From the NCBI GenBank assembly GCA_021613535.1, contig CP075493.1, positions 16,926,001-16,990,000 on the forward strand: DNA of 64,000 nucleotides, in the 5' to 3' direction. This document shows, piece after piece, positions 24,099 to 36,759 of this stretch (its first letter is position 1; every line of letters starts with the position of its first letter). The position numbers and the translations under genes were made by a program. This DNA comes from Adineta vaga. Lineage: Eukaryota > Rotifera. The notes below the pieces were generated by a model. The model did not search any database, had not been told where the DNA came from, and saw only the letters and a list, made by a program, of their open reading frames with translations.

Positions 24099-24617
24099 AT
24101 GCAGAAATTCACAATAGTTTTATTAATATTCTCATTATGTGGAATTATTTTTTGTGATGATAATGAATGTGCATTATTTACAAATAAAATTTATCAAGTT
24201 AGAACTCGATTTTATACATATGCACCATTTTATTTTCTAATGTTATTTTTACCTGATGGAATTGTATACGAAATCAGTAATATTGCCAATGGGCTAAATG
24301 CTGATACACTTGGTCAAAATTTACAATTTGCACCTCATGTTGGATTTTATGAATGTTTAAATTCGACAACTGTTCATTTAACGGATTTTGGTTATATTTT
24401 TAAAAGTAATGAAGTCGAAGTTTTAACCAGTAATGGTCATTTCGCATTTCATGATTATTTTTTCAATTTTGAAAGTGGTACAAATGCGAATTGTGTTGGT
24501 ACACTTCGTTATAAATTTTATGAAACGGGAAAAAATCCATTCGATATCGCAAATCTTCCTGTTTTTACCAGCGCTCCTGGCCAAGTAACATGCAGTTTAG
24601 TGAGCACTGATGGTTAA
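24099..24617 (+). CDS. Small secreted protein, paralog 3 of 3
   Basis: Intronless, 172 aa. The signal peptide (residues about 1-18, ending IIFCD) leads into a mature domain beginning NECALFTNKIYQVRTRF. Shared landmarks are the Cys contexts GFYECLNSTTVHLTD, ANCVGTLRYKFYETG and VTCSLVSTDG. The C-terminal RHY motif of the other two paralogs is missing. A short leader with a TATA-like tatatataaag at 24074-24084 precedes it. It starts 120 nt downstream of paralog 2 on the same strand, consistent with tandem duplication. Confidence 0.82.
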   Translation: MQKFTIVLLIFSLCGIIFCDDNECALFTNKIYQVRTRFYTYAPFYFLMLFLPDGIVYEISNIANGLNADTLGQNLQFAPHVGFYECLNSTTVHLTDFGYIFKSNEVEVLTSNGHFAFHDYFFNFESGTNANCVGTLRYKFYETGKNPFDIANLPVFTSAPGQVTCSLVSTDG

Positions 24618-24722
24618 ATAAATAATCACAATATTATAAACTTCATTTTTTTTATAAATACAGAATAATTGATGATTTATTTAAAAAAATAATAAAAAGA
24701 TAAAAAGTCATAAGACAAGTCT

Positions 24723-26402
24723 TCAATAACGTAAGAATTTTTGTATTCGATAATTGCCTGAATCAGCAACATAAAGATTATATTGTTTGTCAAATGCTAA
24801 TGAGTATGGATAACTAAGTGCTGTTGGACTTGAATCAGAAACTCCAGTTATACCAGCAACTGTAGTGGCGTTTTTCGAACCGGAAAGAAAAAATTGAATT
24901 CGATGATTATAAGTATCAGCTACATAAACATTTCCCGAAGCGTCAAGTATAACATCAGATGGATAACGAAGTAAAGTAGATGTACTACCTGATTCTGCAG
25001 TGAGACTTCCAGCTATAAGTGTCCAACTATGATCACCAATTACCCAACGAACAATATTATTCGTAGCAAAATTACTTATATAAAGACTTTTTGTTGATGA
25101 ATCAAAATAAATTCCTCGAGGACAAAATAATTGTGTTATATCTTTTCCCGCACCATTTCCACCAGCAACTATTGTTCCATTTAATGATCCAGGTTGATAT
25201 TGTACTATACGATTATTATATTGATCTGCAATAAAAAATTTATTTGAATTTCCATCTAATGCAATTCCCCATGGAGTATTTAATTCATTAATTTCCGAAC
25301 CAATTGAACCTATAAATTTATTTTATATAAAATCGATCAATTCAATCTTTCTTACCTGTACCAGCTACCATTGTTAATGATGAATTATTTGGAGTCCATA
25401 ATAATACTCGATGGTTTTCACTGTCAACTACAAACATATTCCCAGTTGAATCAACAGCAACATCAGTTGGTAAATTCAATGTTTTTGAAGTATTGGTTGA
25501 ATTTGTTTGTGTTTGACCAACAATTGTCGCTGAATTTGGTGCATTGGAAATCTTTTTCTGTATACGATTATTTTCATAATCGGCAATGTATAATGTACCT
25601 GATGAATCAAATGTTATACCAATACAGAAAGAAAGTGCTCGAGCATCAGAATCAGGTTGACTTGATACACCGGCGGTACTTGTAGCTTTTGCACTCCAAT
25701 GGAGTGAAGATAAATCAACTAAACGAAAATTATATTAGATTCCAGGGTCTTTCTTTTACAAGAAATATTTCGTATTGTATTGTGCATATACATTATTTTT
25801 CTGAAAACTATGAAACAAAAAGAAGATACTCACTGGTGTCTGTTGCTGAATCATTGGTTGCTGTTTTGTTCACATTTTCTAAACAAATTTATAATACAGA
25901 TTTTCGTTTTTATACAATGTCAAATTAAAAGAGGCACATGTTTATGAACTTCCAAAAATAATTTAGTCGGTGAAAAATCCATTACAAAGTTTTGTCATAT
26001 ACCATGATTAGAAAAAGCATGATATACATTATTTTGAATGAGATGATAATGAAATAAATCCTACTTGGTTCTGTTAGACAAACAGTTGGAACGGAGATTG
26101 TGATAGCTATACTGGCAAGTAAGATAAGTCCCGCTGTTGCCCTAATAGTTTTCGGCACCGCTGACAAAGAATATTTCCTGATGAAAATCAATATGAATTT
26201 TTAATAATTTGACAATAAAATAGTCTCACCACCACTTTGATTTTGTTTTGGGTATTTGATTTTTATCATAGGGAGGTATGAGTGGACCTACAGACATCGA
26301 TGCACACAGAGTCGATATTGGATCTTGATGTCCTTCTCTGAATATTGACGCATCACTGTCGATATTTTCGACCGGCTTTTGATCAATATCTAAATTTGCC
26401 AT
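24723..26402 (-). CDS. Membrane-anchored six-repeat NHL beta-propeller protein, second copy
   Basis: Five exons: 26402-26230, 26177-26065, 25878-25834, 25718-25356 and 25309-24723. The 1281 nt sum is in frame, 426 aa. Introns are 46-186 nt. An acidic cytosolic N-terminus of about 60 residues (start MANLDIDQKPVENIDS) precedes a transmembrane segment encoded by exon 2 (TAGLILLASIAITISVPT). A Thr/Ser/Asn-rich linker follows, then six NHL repeats, for example LYIADYENNRIQKK, MFVVDSENHRVLLW, FFIADQYNNRIVQY, VYVADTYNHRIQFF and LYVADSGNYRIQKF. The last exon has exactly the length (587 nt) of the last exon of the gene at 15837, confirming paralogy. It has a longer N-terminus and two more introns than that gene. 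It is probably a cell-surface recognition or scaffold protein; the ligand is unknown. Confidence 0.85.
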
Positions 26403-26969
26403 CTCAATCTAAAAAATAATTTAATCTTATTACACTTAAGTGTTACTTGAAAAGAACGAAACTCGATATAATTACTACTAAAGATCCTATTACATATTAT
26501 AAAAACTCTTTTCATTTGTCTTCATATAGATTTATTGATGTAGAGTGACTTGATATCTTTTACCATTTGATTGTCATTCTTAAAAAACATTAGTTAGATT
26601 GTCTGAATTGAAAAAAAAACGTATAACTAGTCCATTATTTATTGACATGAAAAATATTTTCTATTCATAATCAAATATTACTTTCTAATCATTTGTTTAC
26701 TCTTTCTCCTATACACTTCGAGCACATTATTAGCTCTTCTCTTTCCTTTCATATACTGTTTTTCTCCTCAGTAGCGATGTAAAACTAACTTCGTAATTAT
26801 GAGGCCGTGCATTGAAGCGAATACCCAACATATTTTATACACTTAAACGCTACACAAAAGATATTAAACTCAATCGATGAAAGATGCGTTTCATTTCGTA
26901 CGAAATGGCATTCCAACAACAACTATTCACTATGTATATTATAATGAAAAAGCGTTCTAATTTCGCAAA
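26403..26969. other. Upstream region of the second NHL gene; no gene
   Basis: AT-rich and without a supported ORF. It should contain the promoter of the minus-strand NHL gene. No clear core-promoter element was identified. Confidence 0.4.
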
Positions 26970-26975
26970 TAAAAA

Positions 26976-27011
26976 GTTTGACGAAGGGGGCATCGCCCAC
27001 CGAAACGTCAC
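26976..27011 (+). ncRNA. Decayed hammerhead-ribozyme-like motif
   Basis: Conserved-core candidates are ttgacga at 26978-26984 (consensus CUGANGA, so C3 is replaced by T), a hairpin gggc-atc-gccc at 26988-26998, and gaaacgtc at 27002-27009 with the GUC cleavage triplet. GAAACGUC, where ACGU is self-complementary, is the minimal stem III arrangement expected of type I hammerheads of Penelope-like elements. Stem I is only about 2 bp. The C3 change should abolish cleavage. The position, about 30 nt upstream of a Penelope-like ORF remnant, supports the identification. Confidence 0.35.
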
Positions 27012-27041
27012 AAAATAATCATCTACGCAGAGAGAACGACA

Positions 27042-27540
27042 GCAATTGCTCGAAAATTAGAACAATTATATCAGAAAACAGTAAAACTTGAATAGCAAAT
27101 ACAGTTTTTAAATAAATGCAAGAGATACGATCTTATTCTACAAGGAATGAATTTAAAGAACGTAACGATGATAAACAAAAATCTACGAATTCTTCATAAT
27201 ACAACTATAAAAATAAGAAACAACACTCTTGAATTTAAGTATAAACAATTGAGATTTAACAATACAGGTATAATAACACCCGAGAAGATATTACAAATCT
27301 ACATGATGAGAAACAATCAGCATAGAAATCACCAACATGATTTAATTTGGATAAATACAAATGATCAATGTATCAAGGATAAAATCATAAGAAAAATAAG
27401 AGAAAGATTGCTGAATTAATACGAATGCAGCAACTAAAGTTAAAGACAAAAACAAATAATATGAACAAAACATCACATATAATTAATATGTCAGATGTAC
27501 AATTGAATAATATCCAAAGAAGAGTATTAGAAAAGGGTTA
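27042..27540 (+). pseudogene. Penelope-like retroelement, N-terminal ORF fragment
   Basis: The reading frame encodes RKLEQLYQKTVKLE, then an in-frame TAG, then QIQFLNKCKRYDLILQGMNL and onward to about 27419. After a frameshift near 27400 it resumes as KIAELIRMQQLKLKTK and ends in NMSDVQLNNIQRRVLEKG. The order of a charged helical start, a C-x-R-Y-D-L-I-x-x-G segment, and a final L-x-x-G element just before the truncation is typical of the N-terminal region of Penelope-like (Athena-type) ORFs. The reverse transcriptase that should follow is absent; the fragment stops at the inner palindrome tip. It is non-functional. Confidence 0.55.
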
Positions 27541-27552
27541 AAAGGACGGGAG

Positions 27553-27577
27553 CCTTTAAGGCCATAAATCGGCCCAC
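27553..27577. repeat. Detached inner tip of the right palindrome arm
   Basis: The stretch around cctttaaggccataaatcgg is the reverse complement, with few changes, of 12597-12622. It shows that the palindrome originally continued here and was then split from 28802 onward by inserted DNA. Confidence 0.65.
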
Positions 27578-27578
27578 C

Positions 27579-28687
27579 CAGGTCCACCAATCCCATAATC
27601 GGATCCTATTAACTTTGTCCGATAATATCACATATCAAGGAACCGATCGAATCCTAGTAACGTGAACCCATGATTTCTAACGATTTCCACCATACACTCC
27701 GACAAAATCCAACGAATTCCGAAATAAATCTTAAAATGAATATTATGAACAACCCAAAATACGTATTAAATGAGCGTGAAACACTATTCAAACTATGTCG
27801 CGCTGTTTATGAATATATATTACCTAACTCCCAGTAAAATTCATATTTTTAAACCCTTCACATTTTAAGCAGACCGTATTTTTCTTATTTCATACCCCAT
27901 AACTCCATCAGAAAGTATCATAAGCAAAAATCTACGGCATCCACCACCTTGACAACTACAGTGACAGCAACAGCGATCGTTATACAAAAACTACACATAG
28001 CACAACAACAGATATTCTCTTTAGTCGTATTCGATAATTAGAAATCCCCACCAAAAACATCTGCGTAGCTAATATGGCTGCATGCTTCGTGCTTTCTTCA
28101 AAGCAACACTACCTACTGACGTACAAATACTTCTTATGAAACTAATTACCACTGTCAAACATTCCCAACAACTTAGAAAGACATGCCCAAAAGAAACACA
28201 AACATAAACTCACATTTCTACCTATATTTCCCGGAAAATGCTTAGTTTCCACCTACACACTCGGTTAATTCCCATCAAAACAACTTTGACATTGACTTTC
28301 TTTCCCACATCTCATCTCATACGATTCCGACACCCACAAAAATAATTCACATTCCTCCATCTCTTCTTTAAGCCACTATACAAACTACATAATGAGCTTT
28401 TCATCCTAAATCAGCCCAAACGAAATATACTCTAATCGAGCATATACGAAATATAAGTGACGGATTTTAAATCTAAAAGAAATCCACAAATATCCTACGA
28501 GACAGATATGAAATGAATAACTGAAGGATTTTCAATCCGAGAAAACCCCAAAGAAATTATGTATTTGCAGATTTTTTAATTCATCGGATGTTATCGGAAG
28601 TGTATTCAATTCCGTCGCCAGGAATCCTATAGAATTCTGTCGGATCATCAGTTCCGATCGGATCTGACATCGGATTGGTTGACCTCC
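27579..28687. mobile_element. 1.1-kb non-autonomous DNA element splitting the palindrome tip
   Basis: The ends are imperfect inverted repeats: left aggtccaccaatcccataat, right (reverse complement) aggtcaaccaatccgatgtc. There is no ORF of interest. The insertion separates the 27553-27577 tip from the rest of the right-arm TIR at 28802. A target duplication was not resolved. Confidence 0.5.
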
Positions 28688-28801
28688 CATGTCCCCAAAA
28701 TCACAATGATTTTAACGATTAATCACGATTAAATGGTCAAAATTGCGATAAATCTCACAATTAATAGCTCAAACCATGGCGATTTTGAGAAGATGTGCTG
28801 G
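28688..28801. repeat. Short imperfect palindrome (about 110 bp)
   Basis: ccccaaaatcacaatgattt at the left and aaaccatggcgattttgaga at the right are reverse-complement relatives around an AT-rich centre with repeated cgattaa units. It is probably another small insertion next to the 1.1-kb element. Confidence 0.4.
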
Positions 28802-31800
28802 GCACTCACTTTTCGTCGGCGGAAACCTTTACAAACTATATACATCGATAGATTTCGATTCGGAGAACACTCCACAATGATTTTTGTTGTTTCCAACATA
28901 CATATTTTAGCGCAAATTAGGTCTCACTTATATCTAGTGTTTCAGTGCAATTTTCATAATTTTCCATATTCGATACTCGGCTTATGCATGCATATTTTGA
29001 AGGAATACTACTTGCACACTCACACAAAATTCAAAGAACAATGCCACCATACACAATAATTCAGATTTGTCAGATTCTAAAGTAATACAAGTAAGTAACA
29101 GAGGTAGTTTCTCGAATTACCACCTCTTCATAGTCTCATAGGATGATTGATAACCTAGCATTTGCATATTATCTCGAGAAAACAAAATACCTATTTCTGA
29201 AATTTCTACTGGAGTTACATCTCATATAGATCTTCAAACTCTGAAGAGGATGTCATAGTCTACGGGTTTAGTTACTTGACATATAGTTGATCGTACTACT
29301 TTTTATACCATATTTCCTATATTTTTTTAACAAGTTTGGACAGATTTCGACCTGCTTTGTCATACAAGTCCTCTAAATTAATAGCGTATATGAAATCAGA
29401 GTAAAAACTGAGGCGATCTGACTATGTTACAAGTGCAGCTATCGATATTTGTTTTTCGCAGAAAAACTGCCACTTGCTGCCCCTCAAGACTCAGCCTGAA
29501 ACGTATTTAGAATAAAACTCGAATTGAATGGTGGAAAGCAAGATAAAATTGAGTCAGATTTGATTAGTAATGAAAACTAAGTCGAAATGAACGCTATTAG
29601 TTTATGGGACTTGTATGACAAAGTAGGCCGAAATGTGTCAAAACTTGTCAAAAAGCTTCTGAGCGCAGCTCCTTTCGAGCTAAAGTATGGAACTCACATT
29701 GCTTATTTTTTAGCAATTTCTGAACTCGAAAGTGTTTTATTGCTAAGAATACATCCACAAAATCTTGATTAAAATTATGAGTATGAATTGGATAAATCAT
29801 TACGAATCCAGCTATGTTTAGGAAAAAAGTTTTTTTGAGGGTATGGGTGGGATTGACATGTAAATATGCTACCCTCACCTGCATTCACACCATCAGTCTC
29901 ACTCACTCTATGCGATTTTCGCTCACGTTGAACTGGAGGCGAAGAATTTGCCTGCTTAACGTAAGCCAATTTTTGAGAAATTTCCTTCACGGCCGAGGGT
30001 AAGCGCACACAGAAGATTCGGCACTTCTGCCTCACTCGTTTCTTCGTGCCTTCATCGGAAATGGTTCACGATGCCTTGTGTATATTGAATACATGTGTCT
30101 AATAGTTCGTCGACTGTAAGGAGGGTCATATAAAAAAGAATAGTTTGTTTGTCTGTGGGTTTGTGTCAAGGTCAAAGGCAACAAAAGAAATCAGTTAAAG
30201 GGCGTCCGAAATCGTGGATGTGGGTATAGAGATGGGTGTTGGGTGAAATTGATTTAACGAAAAAAAGTGAATATTCTGTTTTCGAGAGTTAATACATATT
30301 TCAAAAATGACATGAGAGCCATTTCTCGTATTTTGACCCTTTCCTGCCCTTTGGGCGCTATAGCGTCCACTTTATAAAAATTTGATTCTTTTGAAGTAAG
30401 AGACATTTAAAGACCGATTTCATATCAACTTAAAACCTATCAATTGTGGACTTAAAACCAATAATTTGAATCCTATTTTTATCATAAAAGTATTGTTTTT
30501 AGTGTTCGTTGAATACTTAAAATGGACGTTTGACGGATCTGGTTCAAACTTTTCGAGCGAGTATGGGTGGTCAGAAGGCTAATGTTGCTATGCGAATTGC
30601 TCTTTCAAACTGTCAAGTCTAGCCAAAGGCAAGAAAGGGTTAAGTTTCCAGATCAATTCATCTCACTATTGAGTCAAGCTGAAAATACCCGTCCTCCACA
30701 GTCGAGGGTTCAGTGAGTCGGCCCAACGAGCGTTACTTGTTCTGTATGTTCGCTATGCATTTGAAGGCTGTTCAAGCAAATGCAATGAAACTTTCCAGAA
30801 ATAGTCTCTACATCCAGGGGAAGGTCGACGTCTACTTTGTTCCGAAAACAATGAATCCTGTGCTTGCTACAGACAATATATGAAACTGATCAGTAGGATT
30901 GCAGCATTTCAAAATCTTTATATATAAAGAAGAAAGTTTGTTTGTCTGTCTGTCTGTTCGCGATGCATTCAGTCCCTGTAATAGATAACATTCCCAGACT
31001 TTCCACAATGCTTCTCTAGGTCCATAGAAAGGTCGACATGGGGTTAGAATGGTCACCGAGGGATGAGGGGAGGGTAGTTGATGTCTGCATCCAAGCTGGA
31101 CAACTGCAATGCCTGGTTTGGGTTCTCAGAAAAAACTGAATCTGGAGTGAAATGACTACTTTACCTGTGTGGAGTCGAAGCGAAGGTTATAAACTAGAGA
31201 ATGACTTGCAGCGAGCGTCTGAGAATAGGTAGATCTACCGAGAGGTGGTAGTTGCAGCGGGACAGTGGGTGTAGATTTAAAAGGAACATAGCTGTATGTC
31301 GTATGTATAGCGAAGCAAGACCAGTAGGAAAGCACTGATGAAGAGATGCGAAAAGTTCTGAAAAAAAGACCTGACGCATGACGCGAAAAGGGATATAGCA
31401 GGGTTTCAGTACGGAGGAGAAAGACATGTGAAAGACAGGTAACTCACGCTGAATGGCGACCTGAAGGATTACAGTAGCTAAGGTAGGACAGGAAAGGAGG
31501 GTGTGAGGATCTTCTGATACACGACGGGTAAACACCAACGGAGAGGTTCGTTGTTTGGTGAGAAAAGCACTGTTGTAGATGAAAAACGTAAATTGCGTCC
31601 TCTTTGCAGCGGGTGTCTCCGCTAGTATGGTCTAAAAGACAGTACAATCAACTATATGTCAAATGGCCAACCTCGTCGACTGTGACATCCTCTTCAGAGT
31701 TTGAAGATCTATATGAGATGTAACTCCAGTAGAAATTTCAGAAATAGGTATTTTGTTTTCTCGAGATAATGTGCAAATGCTAGGTTATCAATCATCCTAT

Positions 31801-32150
31801 GAGACTATGAAGAGGTGGTAATTCGAGAAACTACCTCTGTTACTTACTTGTATTACTTTAGAATCTGACAAATCTGAATTATTGTGTATGGTGGCATTGT
31901 TCTTTGAATTTTGTGTGAGTGTGCAAGTAGTATTCCTTCAAAATATGCATGCATAAGCCGAGTATCGAATATGGAAAATTATGAAAATTGCACTGAAACA
32001 CTAGATATAAGTGAGACCTAATTTGCGCTAAAATATGTATGTTGGAAACAACAACAATCGTTGTGGAGTGTTCTCCGAATCGAAATCTATCGGTGTATAT
32101 AGTTTCTAAAGGATTCCGACGACAAAAAGTGAGTGGGACGATTGACGGCC
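28802..32150. mobile_element. Mirror copy of the long-TIR element
   Basis: Counterpart of 9236-12620, with TIRs at about 28802-29320 and 31625-32150. The inner TIR is truncated by the insertions at 27579-28801. Confidence 0.65.
30110..30185 (+). repeat. Dispersed tcgactgtaaggaggg block (right arm)
   Basis: Mirror of 11220-11291. It has a single-unit acaaac-type tract where the left copy has an expanded (AAAC)n. Confidence 0.55.
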
Positions 32151-35100
32151 CCGTCCTTCGGTGTTTCCCTCTGAAGAGTTCCATATGTGAAGGTGATGTT
32201 TGTCTATTAACTGGCTAAACGGACTAAAAGAAGTAATGGGAAGAACGGAACCAAAAGGATTCAAAGGAATAATGGGATTAAAGGAAGGAAAAGAAGTAGA
32301 ATGGGTAGAGAACATTAAAGGAATCTGTGCTCTATGTCTTTTACAACTAAAAGTAGAAATATATGTTTCTACTTTTTCGTGGAGCCATCAGTCGCAGACT
32401 GAAGTGCACTTACCTGTAATTGAGCACTCGCAATCCACTTTCTCACACTCACACTCACACTCATATTTATCTTTATTCTTCAAAATATAAATAATACGAA
32501 ACCACTGTTGCACACGTACATAAAACTAGAGACGTGTCTTGCGTACAAATACGTATGTTGGTTGAGGGTGTGGGTGAGTGTTGAGCTGCATATAACCTTC
32601 ATTTTTGACTGCATCTAGAGAGAAAGTGTATGTATTAAAGTATGCCTGTATGTTTGTTGAAAAAGTACAATGATAGAAAAAGAGAAAAATCCTGTGTATG
32701 AGAATGATACAAATCAATAATCGTCTTCATTTTTTTTATTATTGATTAAATTGTAAGAAAGCTTTACTCTATATGACAGGATATTTGAGGGAATACAATT
32801 TTGTGGCCAAAAAGAAAGCGAACAGAGTGAAAAACTTGTACACTACGTCAGCCGAACTTATGATATAACTGAAATATTGATGCTTTTTGATCGATGTGAA
32901 ACTAGCACGATGATCAATCAGAATCTACTAAAACAATCGATCAATGGCAATGCATCCATATTTCACCATAACGAATCCATAGAATACCAACAAAAATTCT
33001 TAGCTACCATTATCCTATTAATTTCAATCATTTTCTTGGAATAACTCACAGAAATATCAGACCCAAATACTATTCCTGGTGCAAACCCAAACGCTCCAAT
33101 CTTTCCTGATCCGACTACTGATTCACTGAAATCGATTTAGAGAGTCAAACGGAGTACGATCAGCACATAAATGACACTCCAGGCGATTCGCGATTCAATT
33201 CTTCATCGCTTTGAGCACTATCAGATTACCGGAAAAACTTCTAAAACTCAAATTTTTCTTCAATTCAATTACTTCACATTGCACGTTCCCATCTCATATA
33301 AACAAAATACAATATCTCTGCTTTTCTATTGACGTTCTCCCCTGATTAGGAGTACAATCAATAGATACAAAATCAAATTCACTATCAATCAAAGGTGCTG
33401 TCAGCGACAGAAATATAATCTGAGAAGAGACACTTTCTCTCTCTTTCTCCCTCTTCCTTATCATCCATCAGAACACATACGTATATGTACCAAGATGAAT
33501 GAAATAATGGAAGGTAGATGTGCATGAGATGTTTTCCCGTCCATCGCAACAGCTTCATTCGATACAGAATATAATTATCTATCGAGTGAAAGTGTTGTTG
33601 ACGATGGGAAGACGCTATAAAGGGAAAAGTGTCTTTCCTAATCAGTCATTGAATATCGTTTGTACACGTTATACAAGAAAAAATATACGAATTTTTCTCT
33701 GTTGAGTAGTTTGTCGGATGATTGTGAGTAACAATGTTCGATAGAGAATTGAATTCGGCATTGAATGATTTATTATCTCGGCCAAAGACATATTTGCTTA
33801 TGGTTGAAGGATACGAGAGAAATCCATCGAGTATTAAATGGGCAAGAGTATGTTAAGTTTTTGTGAGCATTTTCCCTCTCTATGAAGTTTTTCTAGGGAA
33901 AGAAGATCCATTCCCTAACTTCCATAATGAGGTTTTATGATTTTGAATATTTTATCGATCTGTTTATGACCAATAGGATAGTTTTTCTCGGCGTGCTAGC
34001 TTCACATCGATTTCATTTTTCCAATTTCTTCAGTCCGCGCAATCAAATATTTCATTTTTCTTTCTATAGAGGGCAACGAAGGAAAAAGAGAAATGAAACC
34101 ATGTTATCTAACATATCGTTAGTCATTTTCGTATGTTGAAAAGGAGGCCGATTCTAAAATCAATTTGGATGTCCGATCGTTTACATAAATACTCTCGAAA
34201 ATACAAACTGATTGTTATCAAACTTTTTTGCCGAGATTTATCTGATCAATAGCTCTATTGAGCACCAACATGAAAGAGATCGACTGTGGGTCTACTTAGT
34301 TCCCTCAAAATAATATCTTTTTCCACTCATATCTGTCTTACGAGGTCAGAGATCAATGAAGTATCTCACCAAAAGTTTCATTGTATACTAGCGAAGATAC
34401 TCGCTAATGATTGATAAACATCCACATTGAGAACTTCGTATGTCAAAGTACAGTAGCATATGGTATGTATAGAGAAATGAGGTTAGAGATTTTGAATCTG
34501 TAGCCATCGCATGTCCTGTTTTGCTTATCCGATGTTGATAACTCCGACTGCAAGTGGCCAGTGAGGATGTGGGTCTGAGTGTCTCATTGGCCTTCATCTA
34601 TTCAAACTCACGCTTTCTAGTGATGGAATCAGGATTTAGTGGCAAAGAAGGTGAACTTATACTCAGCATAGTTTGCTAATGATGTTATATGTGTTTGGTC
34701 AAAACCTCTATCAGTTTCCAGAGCATGCTACCAATTATTGAACATTTTTAAAATAATTTTTGATAGGCCATAAAAATGTGCTAAACTCCGATAAGAATTC
34801 AAGTGTTGTGCATACTTCAAAAAGTGAAAGTAATCTGATCTGAAACTGAATTTCCTCGCACTCTCTAGAAAAATAAGATTGAATTGCATGCGGGATGACA
34901 CCTCGCTGCGTATTTGAATGTGCCCAAAAGATGACCGTCGAGCTAAATAGTCTTTCACAGGTAAACACCACTTTTGCTTGTCGAACCCAAGTTATATATC
35001 ATCGTACTTCACAAAAATATAGTTCGTTTATGAAAAAGTGGTGTTTAGTAATAAATGTTTCATCCACTCGTTTATTACCTTAATATAAATGATCTTGTTT

Positions 35101-36759
35101 TTTTCGAAACTTCAACTTACGAAGACTTGAGAATCTCTAATTATGCACCTCTGTAGCACCCAAGTACTTAATCCTTGGGTGCCGAATGTTCATTGGAGTG
35201 GACATTGTTATGATTGCAATAAGAAATCAATATTTTTCTGGTTCAAAAGGATCTTGAAGACAATTCTGGGATCAAATTTTAATTCTTAAGCAATTATTAG
35301 ATAGAGTAATAGGCTTTACAGTGCCCTGAAATTTTCGGCACCAAAGTTCGTTTCCTATTCGAGATACAGAATTTTTCACAATTTGGTTGATTTTGTTACG
35401 TGCCAAATATCTTAGGAAAGAAGCGTTTCTTTTGCGTAAAAGTTTCAGAATGAGTTGACGATTATGCAGTCTACTTATAGGCAAAATTCAGATGAAAATA
35501 AGTATTCTTCAGCCCTTTAAAAGATCGGATAAGATTCGTAAAGTGCACTTTGTATCTCGGCCAGAAAAGCAGGTTCCATTTTTTAGCGATAGTCTGAGTA
35601 TACTGAGGGTCCATAGTTTCTATTTTTGTGACTAGCTTTCTCCTATCGTACAGAAGCGCCTTCGCCTCTTAAGAATGAAAGGGAAGCTCAAAATTACTAT
35701 TAAAGTATACCACTGGGGATTGTGAGACTATCGCCATAGTATAGCCTTTGGCGATCCAAGGGCAACTGCAGTATATAGTAAAATCTTCGATTAAACCTTC
35801 ACAGTTAGCTTCTTCGGAAATATGTTTTTTTAATATTTGATCTTTTATCCATGGGGCAAAGATATAGGGAAATAGGGAACTTTTTTTCTGTAAGTTAGCA
35901 AGTTTACGACCGATTGTTCTTATCTTCGAACTCGATCAAGATATTGAAAAGACAAAGCTGATCAGTAAAGTTTAGTGGCAATGGGTTTCTATTTTCAAGA
36001 GCTATCATGTGAACAGGCGGGTGCCCAAATATACTGACCGATTTTAGAGTGCACTTGCGTTTTCAGAACACTAAAACTGTTCTGACGGTATAGTATATTG
36101 CAAGATAGTATATCGTGAATCTGAGACGATGATAAAATACAGTATGCTCTTAATCTACGGTGTACAAAGCACCGTTTATTTTCACATTTGTAAAAAATAG
36201 AGTTTGTCTTCGATGCACACACTTCTCGTATTCACCTGCAATATACAGTCAATGCTTGTGAACTTCCGTATCCTTCAACAGATGTAACCTAACAAAAAAA
36301 ATATTTAATTCCGCAGCAATAAGGATAATCATTCGGAACTCATGCGATTGGATACAATATTTGATGGATGAAGTGGGATTTTTAGAACAACGAAAAACAG
36401 ACTCCAACCAACGTTTTTCCTTTTCTCTTCGTCAGACAAAAACAATTCCAAAGATGTCAAGAGCAAAATAAAGAAAACGAACTTACCCTCTCTCAGAATA
36501 AACCACCGACGTGCATTAAATGTTGGTCATCTAAGAACTAACAACAACACACGATATTCCAGTAATGATCTGTATACCAGGAGTATCCACGAATGTCAAC
36601 TTAAGTTTCATTCAAAATGTAAGAGATACCAACATTGACTTTCCCAGTACTATAAAGAGGTACATTGGATAACCAATGATAAAATTATCTACTTACATTG
36701 TGTGTGATAAACATAGCACAATAAACACGACCAATTTGGAAGAAGAATGGAAGTATATC

